Below, piece after piece: positions 1 to 8,082 of a stretch of 64,000 nt of DNA. A program made the translations under genes and the position numbers. The DNA comes from Candidatus Cybelea septentrionalis. GTDB lineage: Bacteria > Vulcanimicrobiota > Vulcanimicrobiia > Vulcanimicrobiales > Vulcanimicrobiaceae. Numbering within the stretch: the stretch's first letter is position 1; each line of letters starts with the position of its first letter. The notes below the pieces were generated by a model that worked only from the letters and a program-made list of their open reading frames with translations, made no database searches and had not been told where the DNA came from. The stretch spans positions 82,443-146,442 of the forward strand of contig PMHJ01000024.1 in NCBI GenBank assembly GCA_003158175.1. Reading direction: 5' to 3'.

Positions 1-30
1 AAGGGCGATCTGGACTAAATCAAAGCTTCC

Positions 31-228
31 TTAGCGAATAACCGGATACTTCGAGCGGCGAAATAGATTGTAGACGAAAAGACCGCCGAGGACGAGAGCC
101 GCGATAATCGCCGCCACGACGAGCGCCTTGAGCGCGATCACCAGAAGGTGGGCGACAATCACCAGCACGACGATTCCGACGGCAATGATCGCGGTGAGTC
201 GCAGAAACAGCACGAGAGTGGGATTCAC
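31..228 (-). CDS. Small hydrophobic membrane protein, function unknown
   Basis: A 65-residue product that is almost entirely hydrophobic: two closely spaced membrane segments (about residues 5-30 and 32-54) followed by a basic tail (RRSK). The start is a GTG at 228; an ATG just upstream is out of frame and stops at once. It lies downstream of the Nudix gene on the same strand with a 40-base gap, so the two could be cotranscribed. No family is recognised. It could be a small inner-membrane accessory protein. The low complexity of such a sequence leaves some doubt that it is expressed. Confidence 0.5.
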   Translation of the reverse strand: MNPTLVLFLRLTAIIAVGIVVLVIVAHLLVIALKALVVAAIIAALVLGGLFVYNLFRRSKYPVIR

Positions 229-268
229 GCCATTACCTACCGCTCGTCCGAGGCACAGGTTTCACTCT

Positions 269-817
269 TCATAGGAGCTTGAGATAATCGAGTGCCCGGT
301 AGCCGGCAGCGATCGAGGCGCCTGCGTCGATCGTTCCGTCGGCAAGCATCTCTCGAAAGCGCGGCAACGGGGCAAGCTCGGCTTGAAGGTGTTCGGTGGG
401 GTCGAGCTGCGGCTCGCGGGTCTTGCGCGCGTCGAAGCCGACGTAAACGTAGGCCCGCGCCGTCGAACGTACCGGTTCGGGCAGGTAGACCGCAGCCGAC
501 TCGCTACGGGCGACCTCGTAGCCGGTCTCCTCGGCCAGCTCGCGCAGCGCGCACTCTTGCGGGGCCTCTCCATCTACTAGCATGCCCGCCGGGAGCTCGA
601 GATGAATTGAGTCGGCTCCGTAGCGATACTGCCGGACGAGTATCACCTGCCGGTCTGGAGTCAGGGCGAGAATCGTGACGAAGCCGAACGACTCGCGCAC
701 GTAGTAGTTCGGCACGATGGTCCCGTCCGGAAGCTCCAACTCGTCCGCGCGCAAGCGCATGTACGGCGAATCTACGACGTAACTCGATCTCCGCACGCGC
801 CACAGCGGCTTCTCCAT
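269..817 (-). CDS. Nudix hydrolase, ADP-ribose pyrophosphatase type
   Basis: A 182-residue protein with a complete Nudix box at about residues 78-100: G-x5-E, then seven residues, then RELAEETGY. This metal-binding motif hydrolyses nucleoside diphosphates linked to another group. The length and the N-terminal beta-rich part (WRVRRSSYVVDSPYMRLR) fit the ADP-ribose/ADP-sugar pyrophosphatase (NudF-like) branch; the exact substrate cannot be read from sequence. ATG start. It is divergent from the acyl-CoA dehydrogenase operon with a 52-base gap. A role in removing ADP-ribose or nucleotide-sugar by-products in the cytoplasm is inferred from the family. Confidence 0.85.
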   Translation of the reverse strand: MEKPLWRVRRSSYVVDSPYMRLRADELELPDGTIVPNYYVRESFGFVTILALTPDRQVILVRQYRYGADSIHLELPAGMLVDGEAPQECALRELAEETGYEVARSESAAVYLPEPVRSTARAYVYVGFDARKTREPQLDPTEHLQAELAPLPRFREMLADGTIDAGASIAAGYRALDYLKLL

Positions 818-869
818 ACCGCACCACTATCGACGAAGCGTTTGCGCATCCTTTCGCGAAGTCGGTTTT

Positions 870-2459
870 ATGGCGGAACGAATACTGATTGCGGGCGGCG
901 GAACGATGGGTGCCGGCATCGCGTTCGTCGCCGCTAAGGCGGGCTACGAGGTCGAGATCGTCGAGCCGCAGGAGGCGGTCCGCGAGCGAGCGTTGCTCGA
1001 AATTGCGCGCCAGTCGGAGCGGTCGGGCGATCCTTCGATTGGACGACGCGTTGCTTTCACGAACGCCATCCCTCCTCGCAGCGACGCAATGCTTGCCATC
1101 GAAGCCGTCTCCGAACGTTTCGAAATCAAACGCGACGTTTTAGCGGCTTTGGCGGAGGCGCTACCGCCGGACGCACTGCTCGCGACCAACACTTCGTCGC
1201 TCTCCGTCGGCGAGCTAGCCGATGCCGTCACCCATCCGGAACGGGTCCTGGGACTGCACTTCTTCAATCCTCCGGTCCGAATGCAGCTCGTCGAAATCGT
1301 ACGCGCGCCGCAGACCGGCGACGATACGCTCGAGCGCGCGTTCGAGATCGTCGAGCGTTTGGGCAAGACCCCCGTGCTGGCCGCCGACACGCCCGGATTC
1401 ATCGTGAATCGGGTGGCGCGCCCGTACTATTTGCAGGCGTTGCGTGCACTCGAGCGGGGCGTGGCTTCCATGGAAGAGCTCGATGCGCTCGCCCGCGCAG
1501 CCGGTTTTCGAATGGGGCCGTTCGAGTTAATGGATCTCATCGGACTCGATGTGAATCTCGCAACGAGCGAATCAATCTACGAACGCACGCAGGCTCCGCG
1601 TTTCGAGCCGGCGGAACTTCAACGGGGCATGGTCGCCGAAGGTTTGCTGGGCCGAAAGAGCGGCGCCGGATTCTATTCGTATCGCGACGGCAAGGCCGAG
1701 AGGTTCGAACTTGACGTGCCCGCGCCGGCGGCGGAGCCGAACGACGAAGAGATCGTCGCCATCGTCGGCTTCGGTAATCGCGCGGACGAGCTGGCGGACA
1801 TGGTCGCGCAAGGTTACCGGAACGTGCTACGCATCGACAACGATGAGTTCATTGACGAGGTCTTGGCCGAGGCCACGATACTGATCGACGCGGGCGACGG
1901 AAGTTCCGATCGCGGCGACGCCATCGTTCGGCTCGAAGCGTCGCTCGAACCGGAATGCGTTATTTTTACCGATGCATACGCGACCAACGTTGCGGCGTGT
2001 GCGGCTCGATTGCGTCATCCGGAGCGGTTGGCCGGCTTCGGCGTGCTCGGTTCTTTGTCGGATGTGGATGCCGTGGAAATCGTCAACTCGCAGAATGCTT
2101 CGGACGACGCGCTCGAGCTGGCGCAGGAGCTCTTCGCAACTATCGGCATGGCCTCCGTGCTCGTTGAAGACGTTCCCGGACTCTTTCTTGGACGGACCAT
2201 CGGCTCGATCGTCAACGAGGCGATGATTGCGGTTGCCCAGGAGGTTGCCACGCCCGAAGATATTGACGAAGCAATGCACCTGGGGGCCAACTATCCCGTC
2301 GGTCCGATCGCGTGGGGGCGCGAAATCGGCGGTACGCGCCTGCGACGCATCTTGAAACGGCTGGCCGACGCCGAGGGCGATGACTTCGCGGCACATCGTT
2401 CGATCTGGCTCCTCGACATGGAAGAGTCGCCCGCGCCCGAGGAGAGTCTGCAGCAATGA
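870..2459 (+). CDS. 3-hydroxyacyl-CoA dehydrogenase (PaaH/FadB-like, two-domain)
   Basis: A 529-residue NAD-dependent 3-hydroxyacyl-CoA dehydrogenase. The Rossmann motif GGGTMGAGIA is at the N terminus, followed by the family signatures NTSSLS and LHFFNPP, the latter carrying the catalytic His. After the first C-terminal helical domain (about residues 185-275) there is a second Rossmann-like stretch and a second helical domain (about residues 400-500). That gives the long architecture of PaaH-type enzymes, roughly 500 residues against about 285 for Hbd. It would oxidise 3-hydroxyadipyl-CoA or a similar intermediate. Its stop overlaps the thiolase start by 4 bases, so the two are translationally coupled. 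Assignment to phenylacetate or benzoate degradation rests on the nearby PaaX and BoxB-like genes. Confidence 0.85.
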   Translation: MAERILIAGGGTMGAGIAFVAAKAGYEVEIVEPQEAVRERALLEIARQSERSGDPSIGRRVAFTNAIPPRSDAMLAIEAVSERFEIKRDVLAALAEALPPDALLATNTSSLSVGELADAVTHPERVLGLHFFNPPVRMQLVEIVRAPQTGDDTLERAFEIVERLGKTPVLAADTPGFIVNRVARPYYLQALRALERGVASMEELDALARAAGFRMGPFELMDLIGLDVNLATSESIYERTQAPRFEPAELQRGMVAEGLLGRKSGAGFYSYRDGKAERFELDVPAPAAEPNDEEIVAIVGFGNRADELADMVAQGYRNVLRIDNDEFIDEVLAEATILIDAGDGSSDRGDAIVRLEASLEPECVIFTDAYATNVAACAARLRHPERLAGFGVLGSLSDVDAVEIVNSQNASDDALELAQELFATIGMASVLVEDVPGLFLGRTIGSIVNEAMIAVAQEVATPEDIDEAMHLGANYPVGPIAWGREIGGTRLRRILKRLADAEGDDFAAHRSIWLLDMEESPAPEESLQQ

Positions 2460-3652
2460 GCCGCGACGTTTGGGTTGTCGATGCCGTGCGCACGCCGATC
2501 GGCCGCAATGGCGGCGCGTTGGCGACCGTTCGTCCTGACGACCTTGCTGCGATCGTGTTACGTGCGGTGGTCGAGCGTACCGGCATCGCGCCCTCGATCG
2601 TTGAGGACGTTTACTTCGGCGCCGCCAATCAGAGCGGCGAAGATAATCGAAACGTCGCACGCATGGCCGTGCTCTTAGCGAATCTGCCGCTTTGCGTACC
2701 CGGCGTTACCGTCAACCGCTTGTGCGGTTCGAGTCTTCAGGCGATCAATTCGGCCGCGCAAGCGATAGCCTTTGGAGAAGGTGACGTCATGATCGCCGGG
2801 GGTGTCGAGTCCATGACGCGCGCACCCTACATTTTGCCGAAGAGCGATGGGCCGTTCGGCCGAGGGCAGCGGCTCTTCGATACGGTTCTCGGCTGGCGCA
2901 TGGTTAATCCGAAGATGCCGCCCGAGCACACGGTTTCGCTCGGCGAGACGGCCGAGAACGTCGCGCGAGATTACGGCATCACGCGTGAAGAGCAAGACCG
3001 GTTTGCGTTCGAGTCTCAGATGAAGTGCAAGGCGGCAACCCAACGCAACGCATTCGCCGGCGAGTTGGTTGCCGTGCCGATTGAGGGCCCGTCACCCGCA
3101 ACCTCAGTGACGAGTGACGAACACCCGCGGCCGGAGACGACGTTGGAGCGCTTGGCGAAACTGCGGCCGGCTTTCAAGAACGACGGCACCGTGACGGCCG
3201 GCAACTCGTCGGGCATCAACGATGGCGCGGCGGCGCTACTGCTTTGCGAGGCGCAGACGGCGCGCCGCTTGGACCTGCGGCCGATAGCCCGGATCGTCGC
3301 ATGCGCCAGCGTGGGCGTTGCACCCGATGTGATGGGTCTCGGACCGATACCGGCGACGCGCAAGGCACTTGCGCGCGCGGGCTTAACCGTCGAGCAACTC
3401 GACCTGATCGAAATTAATGAAGCCTTCGCGTCGCAAGCCGTCGCGTGCATGGGTGAACTGAGGCTCGACCCGGCGAAAACGAACGTCAACGGCGGCGCGA
3501 TCGCGCTCGGACACCCGCTCGGAGCAAGCGGCGCGCGCATCGCGACGACGCTGCTGCACGAGATGGCTCGGCGAAAGGCGCGCTTCGGCCTGGCGACGAT
3601 GTGTATCGGCGTCGGTCAGGGTATCGCAACGGTATTCGAGCGCGTGGAGTAG
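2456..3652 (+). CDS. Acetyl-CoA C-acyltransferase (thiolase; PaaJ/PcaF-like)
   Basis: A 398-residue thiolase. The acyl-accepting Cys90 lies in NRLCGSS, the conserved His in GHPLGASG and the second Cys in MCIGVGQG, so the catalytic set is complete. In beta-oxidation-like breakdown of ring-cleavage products this step splits 3-oxoadipyl-CoA or another 3-oxoacyl-CoA into acetyl-CoA plus a shorter acyl-CoA. It overlaps the upstream dehydrogenase by ATGA and sits 12 bases before the aldehyde dehydrogenase, consistent with one operon. Whether the substrate is 3-oxoadipyl-CoA or a simple fatty acyl-CoA cannot be decided from sequence alone. Cytoplasmic. Confidence 0.88.
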   Translation: MSRDVWVVDAVRTPIGRNGGALATVRPDDLAAIVLRAVVERTGIAPSIVEDVYFGAANQSGEDNRNVARMAVLLANLPLCVPGVTVNRLCGSSLQAINSAAQAIAFGEGDVMIAGGVESMTRAPYILPKSDGPFGRGQRLFDTVLGWRMVNPKMPPEHTVSLGETAENVARDYGITREEQDRFAFESQMKCKAATQRNAFAGELVAVPIEGPSPATSVTSDEHPRPETTLERLAKLRPAFKNDGTVTAGNSSGINDGAAALLLCEAQTARRLDLRPIARIVACASVGVAPDVMGLGPIPATRKALARAGLTVEQLDLIEINEAFASQAVACMGELRLDPAKTNVNGGAIALGHPLGASGARIATTLLHEMARRKARFGLATMCIGVGQGIATVFERVE

Positions 3653-3664
3653 AAGGCGTTTACT

Positions 3665-5158
3665 ATGACGACTGCGCCAACTATGACCAAGACGCAACTG
3701 CTAATCGGCGGAGCATGGCGAGATGCTTCCGATGGCGGCACGTACGAAGTTCGCAATCCGGCCACGGGGGTGAAGATCGCCGACGTCGCGGAAGCGACGC
3801 GCGAGGATCTCAACGACGCGGTGAACGCGGCGCGGCGCGCATTCGATGCCGGCAAGTGGGCGTCGATGGCGGCCTCGCGACGCGCAAAGATCGTTTATAA
3901 GATAGCGCAGCTCATCGGCGAGCGCGCCGCCGACTTGGCGTTATGCGAGGTTCGCAACAACGGAAAAACCATCGGGACCGCTAAAGGCGAGCTCGGCGCG
4001 ATCGTGGATTGCTTTGAGTTTTATGCCGGTGCGGCCACGAAGAACTACGGCGAAACGTTGCCGCCGCCGCTGCCGTTCTATCTCGCCAATACCGTGCGCG
4101 AGCCGGTCGGCGTTGTCGGTGCGATCGTTCCGTGGAACTTTCCGCTGCTGCTGGCTTCGTGGAAGGTTGCACCGGCGCTCGCCGCAGGCTGCACGATCGT
4201 GCTCAAGCCGGCGCACGCTACGCCCCTGACGGCGATCGAGTTGGGCAAGATCGCACTCGAAGCGGGCGTGCCCGAAGGCGTTCTCAACGTCGTCACCGGT
4301 TCGAAAGGCGGCCTCGGAGGGTGGCTCGTCGATCATCCAGCCGTCGATAAGATCGCGTTTACCGGTTCGACGGACACCGGACGTATCGTCGCTGCGGCCG
4401 CAGCGCGCACGCTCAAGCGCGTAACGTTGGAACTCGGCGGGAAATCGCCGTCCGTCGTTTTTGACGATGCCGATGTCGACGCCGCCGTAGCGGGTGCGCT
4501 GTACGGCGTCTACTATAATGCGGGCCAATGCTGCGAGGCGCGCTCGCGCATTCTGCTGCAGTCCGGAGTTTACGACCGTTTCGTCGAACGATTCGCCCAG
4601 AAAGCGCAGCTCCTGCGCGTCGGCGACCCGGAAGATCCGCAGACCCAGATCGGAGCGATTACAACGTCCGAGCAGTTCGAGAAGATTCGCTCGTATTGCG
4701 AGGTCGGCGCGGCCGAAGGCGCCCAGATGCTTTTCGGCGGCACCTCGCCCGAGCTCGGCCAGAGCTTCGCATCGGGAATGTTCTGGAATCCGACCGCCTA
4801 CGAAGCGAAGAGCGGTCACCGGATCGTCCGCGAGGAGATCTTCGGCCCGGTCGCCGTCTTGGTACGGTTCGACGACGAAGCTGAAGCGATCGCGTTGGCA
4901 AACGACAGCGAGTTCGGCCTCGCCGCCAGCGTCTGGAGCTCGAATATCGGGCGCGCGAATCGCGTCGCCCGAGCGATCCGAAGCGGCTCGGTTGCGATCA
5001 ACACGCCATACTCGGTCTTTCCCGGCGTTCCGTTTGGCGGATTTAAGGCATCCGGGTACGGACGCGAGCTAGGCATGGAAACGATGCGGCTTTACAGCGA
5101 AACCAAGAGCGTCCTCACCTATATTGGGGAGAAACCGATGGACCCGTTTCGGGTATAG
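3665..5158 (+). CDS. NAD(P)-dependent aldehyde dehydrogenase
   Basis: A 497-residue member of the aldehyde dehydrogenase superfamily at full length. Visible motifs are the PWNFPLLL cofactor-site segment, FTGSTDTGR, the catalytic Glu in LELGGKSP and the nucleophile in NAGQCCEA (Cys289/Cys290, the second being the usual catalytic position). The closest style is betaine/phenylacetaldehyde dehydrogenase rather than the two-domain PaaZ. In this operon it may oxidise an open-chain semialdehyde (the BoxD role) or an aryl aldehyde that feeds the pathway; neither is proven. An alternative ATG lies six codons downstream of the chosen start. A small unknown gene follows 8 bases later. Confidence 0.88.
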   Translation: MTTAPTMTKTQLLIGGAWRDASDGGTYEVRNPATGVKIADVAEATREDLNDAVNAARRAFDAGKWASMAASRRAKIVYKIAQLIGERAADLALCEVRNNGKTIGTAKGELGAIVDCFEFYAGAATKNYGETLPPPLPFYLANTVREPVGVVGAIVPWNFPLLLASWKVAPALAAGCTIVLKPAHATPLTAIELGKIALEAGVPEGVLNVVTGSKGGLGGWLVDHPAVDKIAFTGSTDTGRIVAAAAARTLKRVTLELGGKSPSVVFDDADVDAAVAGALYGVYYNAGQCCEARSRILLQSGVYDRFVERFAQKAQLLRVGDPEDPQTQIGAITTSEQFEKIRSYCEVGAAEGAQMLFGGTSPELGQSFASGMFWNPTAYEAKSGHRIVREEIFGPVAVLVRFDDEAEAIALANDSEFGLAASVWSSNIGRANRVARAIRSGSVAINTPYSVFPGVPFGGFKASGYGRELGMETMRLYSETKSVLTYIGEKPMDPFRV

Positions 5159-5166
5159 CCTGGCGT

Positions 5167-5493
5167 ATGGTGGAAACGCTCAAGATCGGCCGGCGCTACG
5201 GCACCAGCTACGGCACGCTGTGGAAGGACGGAACCTATTTTCCCCGGGGTACCGAGGTGACGGTCGTTGGGGTGCATCTGGACCAAGGATTCTGCGTGCG
5301 CTTTCCCGCGACGGAGGACGGCGAACCGCTCGAAACCTGGGAAGACTGGAGCGAAGTGGATTTCCTGGCCGAGCCGGGCTCGGTCGAACCTCCACCCCGG
5401 CCACTTTCACGAGCCGTGCTTGCCGAAGCGCGCGACGTGCTCTCGGAGGCGGAAGACGGATCTCATCTTCACTTAGATGAGGACGAAGCCTAA
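5167..5493 (+). CDS. Hypothetical protein, acidic C terminus
   Basis: A 108-residue protein with no recognised family. Residues 1-65 look like a small beta-rich fold (RRYGTSYGTL, TEVTVVGVHLDQGF), and the last 40 residues are helical and acidic, ending DEDEA. It follows the aldehyde dehydrogenase by 8 bases and is probably the last gene of that operon. Its TAA stop lies inside the left arm of the inverted-repeat element, so the element insertion may have set its C terminus. Confidence 0.6.
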   Translation: MVETLKIGRRYGTSYGTLWKDGTYFPRGTEVTVVGVHLDQGFCVRFPATEDGEPLETWEDWSEVDFLAEPGSVEPPPRPLSRAVLAEARDVLSEAEDGSHLHLDEDEA

Positions 5494-5626
5494 GGCTCCT
5501 GATTTAGCCTAGCTCTTCGTTGGCTCGGGGTTCATTTACCATAGTAAACTTCACCCCTCGCCGATGCCTGTCCGGAGCGAGCGCAGCGAGTCGAAGGATG
5601 ATCTAGGCTAAATCAGGAGCCTTAGG
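5489..5626. repeat. 138-bp inverted-repeat element with 24-bp perfect arms
   Basis: Arm 5489-5512 and arm 5603-5626 are perfect reverse complements over 24 bases and stop matching on both sides. Each arm begins CCTAAGG and thereby supplies the TAA stop of a convergent gene: 5491-5493 for the plus gene and 5624-5622 for the minus gene. The 90-base centre contains a small hairpin (TTTAC CATA GTAAA) and a stretch reading GCGAGCGCAGCGAGTCGAAGG, similar to the intergenic repeat near 9.4 kb. It encodes no protein. It could be a non-autonomous, MITE- or REP-like element or a bidirectional terminator. No flanking target duplication is evident. Confidence 0.85.
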
Positions 5627-6011
5627 TTCCGAGGCTGATGAGGGTGGTCTGCCATATTTCCCAGTCGGCACATTCAAACGACTTGCCCGTGGGCAGAATG
5701 GCTACCCAGCAGTAGGTTTTAGCCGGCTTGAGGCCGGTGAACTTCACCTTGCCGTTGTGGTTGGTAGAGAGCGTTTCAAAGGGTGTTCCCGGACGAGGGC
5801 TCGACGTCGACTTTGGCGTCGATTCCTGGACGGGAATCTTCGGCTTAGGCAAGCCATTGATCGTGACTAAGACGTGCGCAGCGGTGATGGACGGATCGGG
5901 CGAGGGCGAGCCGGGCGTAAATGACGGGGTGGGAGTCGTAGAGCTGCTGCTATGGCAAGCGGCGACCGCCAGCGCGGCGACGCAGAGAACGATCATCAGG
6001 CGTTTCGGCAT
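5622..6011 (-). CDS. Putative lipoprotein, Pro/Ser/Thr-rich linker
   Basis: A 129-residue protein. It has a signal peptide ending in a lipobox (LAVAAC, acylated Cys near residue 19), a linker rich in Ser, Thr and Pro (residues about 20-45), and a C-terminal beta-rich region (HVLVTINGLP through TYCWVAILPTG) that looks like a small Ig- or fibronectin-like domain. It probably sits in the inner or outer membrane facing the periplasm. Its start overlaps the 3' end of the PaaX gene by 16 bases, so it may be cotranscribed with the repressor, although no functional link is evident. Its stop lies inside the inverted-repeat arm. Confidence 0.65.
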   Translation of the reverse strand: MPKRLMIVLCVAALAVAACHSSSSTTPTPSFTPGSPSPDPSITAAHVLVTINGLPKPKIPVQESTPKSTSSPRPGTPFETLSTNHNGKVKFTGLKPAKTYCWVAILPTGKSFECADWEIWQTTLISLGT

Positions 6012-6874
6012 GGGCGGCTCGCTTCGACGCTTTTATGCTCGCCCCCGTTCGTAAGGCGCGAGCAAAGATGAAAGTAACGTTGTGATTTTTTTTCGAGCGC
6101 GGCATAGTATTCGCGAAAGAGCGCCGCCGCCGCGGTCCCCGGCCAATGAGCCGGCAGCAGTTCGCTGGGCAGACCCGGGTCGAGATAGGCAAACTTCCGG
6201 TAATCGTGGACGAGCCAGAGGCGCTCGACGAACGCGCCTTCGTCACTGAGCTCGCCTCGGGCGATTTCAAGGTCGAAACGTGGCCGGTAACGGGAGACGA
6301 ACTCCCGATATGCCGCCGCAATTGAGTCGACGTTCCAGCAACGCTCGAGGAGCGCGCGATCGCTGCGCGGCCCGCGGTACTCGGCCTCGAAGAGATCGGT
6401 CGCACTTAAGGCCACGGTTGCTTCGGCCGCTTGGCGAGCGGCTTCGAGCGCATTCGAGGGCGAGATCCAGGTGGACGACGAGAGTTGCGCCCAGCCGAGC
6501 GCGGCGAGCTCCTTTCGAAGACGTTCTCGCCCTTGACGCTGCGCCTCCCCGACTGCGTAGGTGAGCAAACGCCAGCGACCGTCCCACTCGATGACGGGTC
6601 CGTAGATGCGGGGGCTCAGTTCCTCTATCCGGCGGCGTCCACGGGCGGTTACCATATAGAAGGCGCGATTACCGTCGCGGCGAGCGGTAAGCCATCCTTG
6701 GCGACTCATGCGCGAGACGGCCTGGCGGACGGCCTGCGACGACACGCCGAACGCAGCCATCAGGCGGATTAGTCCGCCGATCCAAAGCGCTCCGTCGCCC
6801 GCGAGGCGATGTACCATATCGCCGTAAAGTGTAAATATAAACGAGTTGGGCCGAGTAACCGGGCGGTGGTCCAA
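5996..6874 (-). CDS. paaX: PaaX-family transcriptional repressor
   Basis: A 292-residue regulator of the PaaX family. The N-terminal winged helix (about residues 10-85: SFIFTLYGDMVHR, SSQAVRQAVSRMSRQGWL) is followed by the PaaX ligand-binding and C-terminal domains. In characterised bacteria PaaX represses aerobic phenylacetate genes and is released by phenylacetyl-CoA. The start is a TTG at 6874 preceded by a good ribosome-binding site (AGGAGGTG, five bases upstream); no better ATG exists. The divergent oxygenase promoter begins two bases away, so binding by this protein would block both directions. The effector (phenylacetyl-CoA, benzoyl-CoA or another aryl-CoA) is not determined. Confidence 0.85.
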   Translation of the reverse strand: MDHRPVTRPNSFIFTLYGDMVHRLAGDGALWIGGLIRLMAAFGVSSQAVRQAVSRMSRQGWLTARRDGNRAFYMVTARGRRRIEELSPRIYGPVIEWDGRWRLLTYAVGEAQRQGRERLRKELAALGWAQLSSSTWISPSNALEAARQAAEATVALSATDLFEAEYRGPRSDRALLERCWNVDSIAAAYREFVSRYRPRFDLEIARGELSDEGAFVERLWLVHDYRKFAYLDPGLPSELLPAHWPGTAAAALFREYYAALEKKSQRYFHLCSRLTNGGEHKSVEASRPCRNA

Positions 6875-6875
6875 C

Positions 6876-6905
6876 TTGACACCTCCTGGGCTTAGGACCT
6901 AGTAT
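6876..6905 (+). promoter_or_regulatory. Sigma70-type promoter of the BoxB-like operon, with possible operator
   Basis: TTGACA at 6876-6881 and TAGTAT at 6900-6905 are separated by 18 bases, an almost ideal housekeeping promoter. The spacer ends with an odd palindrome TAGGACCTA (6893-6901) that overlaps the first bases of the -10 box and is a candidate repressor site. The -10 hexamer overlaps the ATG at 6904, so that ATG cannot be the translation start of the transcript made here. Confidence 0.7.
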
Positions 6906-6960
6906 GACGGTATTCTCGCCGTTTGAGAAAATTCCGTTATATGAGCTTGAGGGGCTGCCG

Positions 6961-8082
6961 ATGAACCGAATCGCGACGTTTGACGACTGGATCACGATGC
7001 TGGACGAATGGAGGCGCGATGTCGGGCTCGATCGTGAGCTGGTGGATCGCTTCATGCCGGGCTACATCTTCGAAGCAAAGTATGGCGAGCTGCCAACCCC
7101 GGAAATCTACTTTGGGGACTTCAAGGGCGACCGCCGTTGGGAGCGCGTTCGTGAGATCCCCGATCAGCGCATGAAGGACGCCGTCCTCAACATGGTCGTC
7201 TATCAAGGTGACACCGAGTTTGCCTCCAACGAGCAGCAGCGATTCCTGGTCAACAATGCGCCGAGTGAGTATGATCTGGCATCGCTGGTTCGGATCATGG
7301 TCGAAGAGACGCGTCACGGCTATCAGATGTGTCATCTGATGGTCGAGCACTTTGGCAGCGAAGGGAAGATCGAAGCGCAGAAAATGCTCGAGCGCCGCGC
7401 TTTCGGCAAGAAGAACCGTTTGCTCAACGCTTTCAACGAAGACGTGACGCATTGGATGGACTTCTTTGCATACACGAACTTCATGGATCGCGACGGCAAG
7501 TTTCAGCTGAGCATGCTCTCTCACTCCAGCTTTGCTCCGCTCGCGGCCTCCATGGGACCGATGCTTCGCGAAGAGGCCTTTCACATGGGAACCGGCATTA
7601 CGGGGCTGCGTCGCATCGCGAAGGCGGGCGTCATTCCCGTCGAGATTCAGCAAAAATACTACAACAAGTGGATCTCGGGCTCGCTCGATCTCTTCGGAAC
7701 CGATCACTCGGGCTCGGCGCAATGGGCCTACACCTGGGGAATCAAAGGGCGCGTCGACGAGGATAAAGCCGGTGACGGCGCCGACAAGGAGCATCTCAAC
7801 GAGCGCGCGCGCGGACAGTTCCACGAGGAAATCTCGGCCACGGTCGCCCGCGTGAACGAGGTCAACTCGAGCGAGACGAAGTTCTACGTTCCCGAGATGA
7901 GCTTCAACCGCAAGATCGGCGATTACGGCGGAGAACGCTACACTGTCGACGGCCGCAAACTTACCGAGGAAGAGTGGGTAGCCTATGCTCCCACGGTGCT
8001 GCCGACCGCTGACGACGAAGCGAAACTTAAAGAGTACTTCAAAGAACCCCACTGGATCGCCCCCAAAGGAAAACTTTCATGA
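6961..8082 (+). CDS. BoxB-like diiron oxygenase (benzoyl-CoA 2,3-epoxidase family)
   Basis: A 373-residue member of the PaaA/BoxB ferritin-like diiron family. The pattern QGDTE-x-AS-x-EQQR, then E-x-x-H, then FMDRDGKFQL, then EEAFH is that of BoxB. Candidate iron ligands are Glu86, Glu116, His119, Asp176, Glu205 and His208, with spacing very close to characterised BoxB. BoxB epoxidises the ring of benzoyl-CoA with O2 and electrons from BoxA. This protein is about 100 residues shorter than typical BoxB (about 470). The frame extends up to 6904, but that ATG lies in the -10 box; ATG 6961 has GAGGGG upstream and is preferred. It overlaps the hydratase by ATGA. No reductase is in the window. The true substrate could be another aryl-CoA. 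Confidence 0.8.
   Translation: MNRIATFDDWITMLDEWRRDVGLDRELVDRFMPGYIFEAKYGELPTPEIYFGDFKGDRRWERVREIPDQRMKDAVLNMVVYQGDTEFASNEQQRFLVNNAPSEYDLASLVRIMVEETRHGYQMCHLMVEHFGSEGKIEAQKMLERRAFGKKNRLLNAFNEDVTHWMDFFAYTNFMDRDGKFQLSMLSHSSFAPLAASMGPMLREEAFHMGTGITGLRRIAKAGVIPVEIQQKYYNKWISGSLDLFGTDHSGSAQWAYTWGIKGRVDEDKAGDGADKEHLNERARGQFHEEISATVARVNEVNSSETKFYVPEMSFNRKIGDYGGERYTVDGRKLTEEEWVAYAPTVLPTADDEAKLKEYFKEPHWIAPKGKLS

Noticed and set aside
6904-6960. Longer start (ATG 6904) for the oxygenase gene
   Set aside because: The ATG lies inside the -10 hexamer of a strong promoter, and a better ribosome-binding site precedes ATG 6961.
6937-8052. 371-codon open frame antisense to the oxygenase
   Set aside because: It mirrors the codon structure of a clearly homologous gene on the other strand; its translation shows no family motifs and it has no ribosome-binding site.
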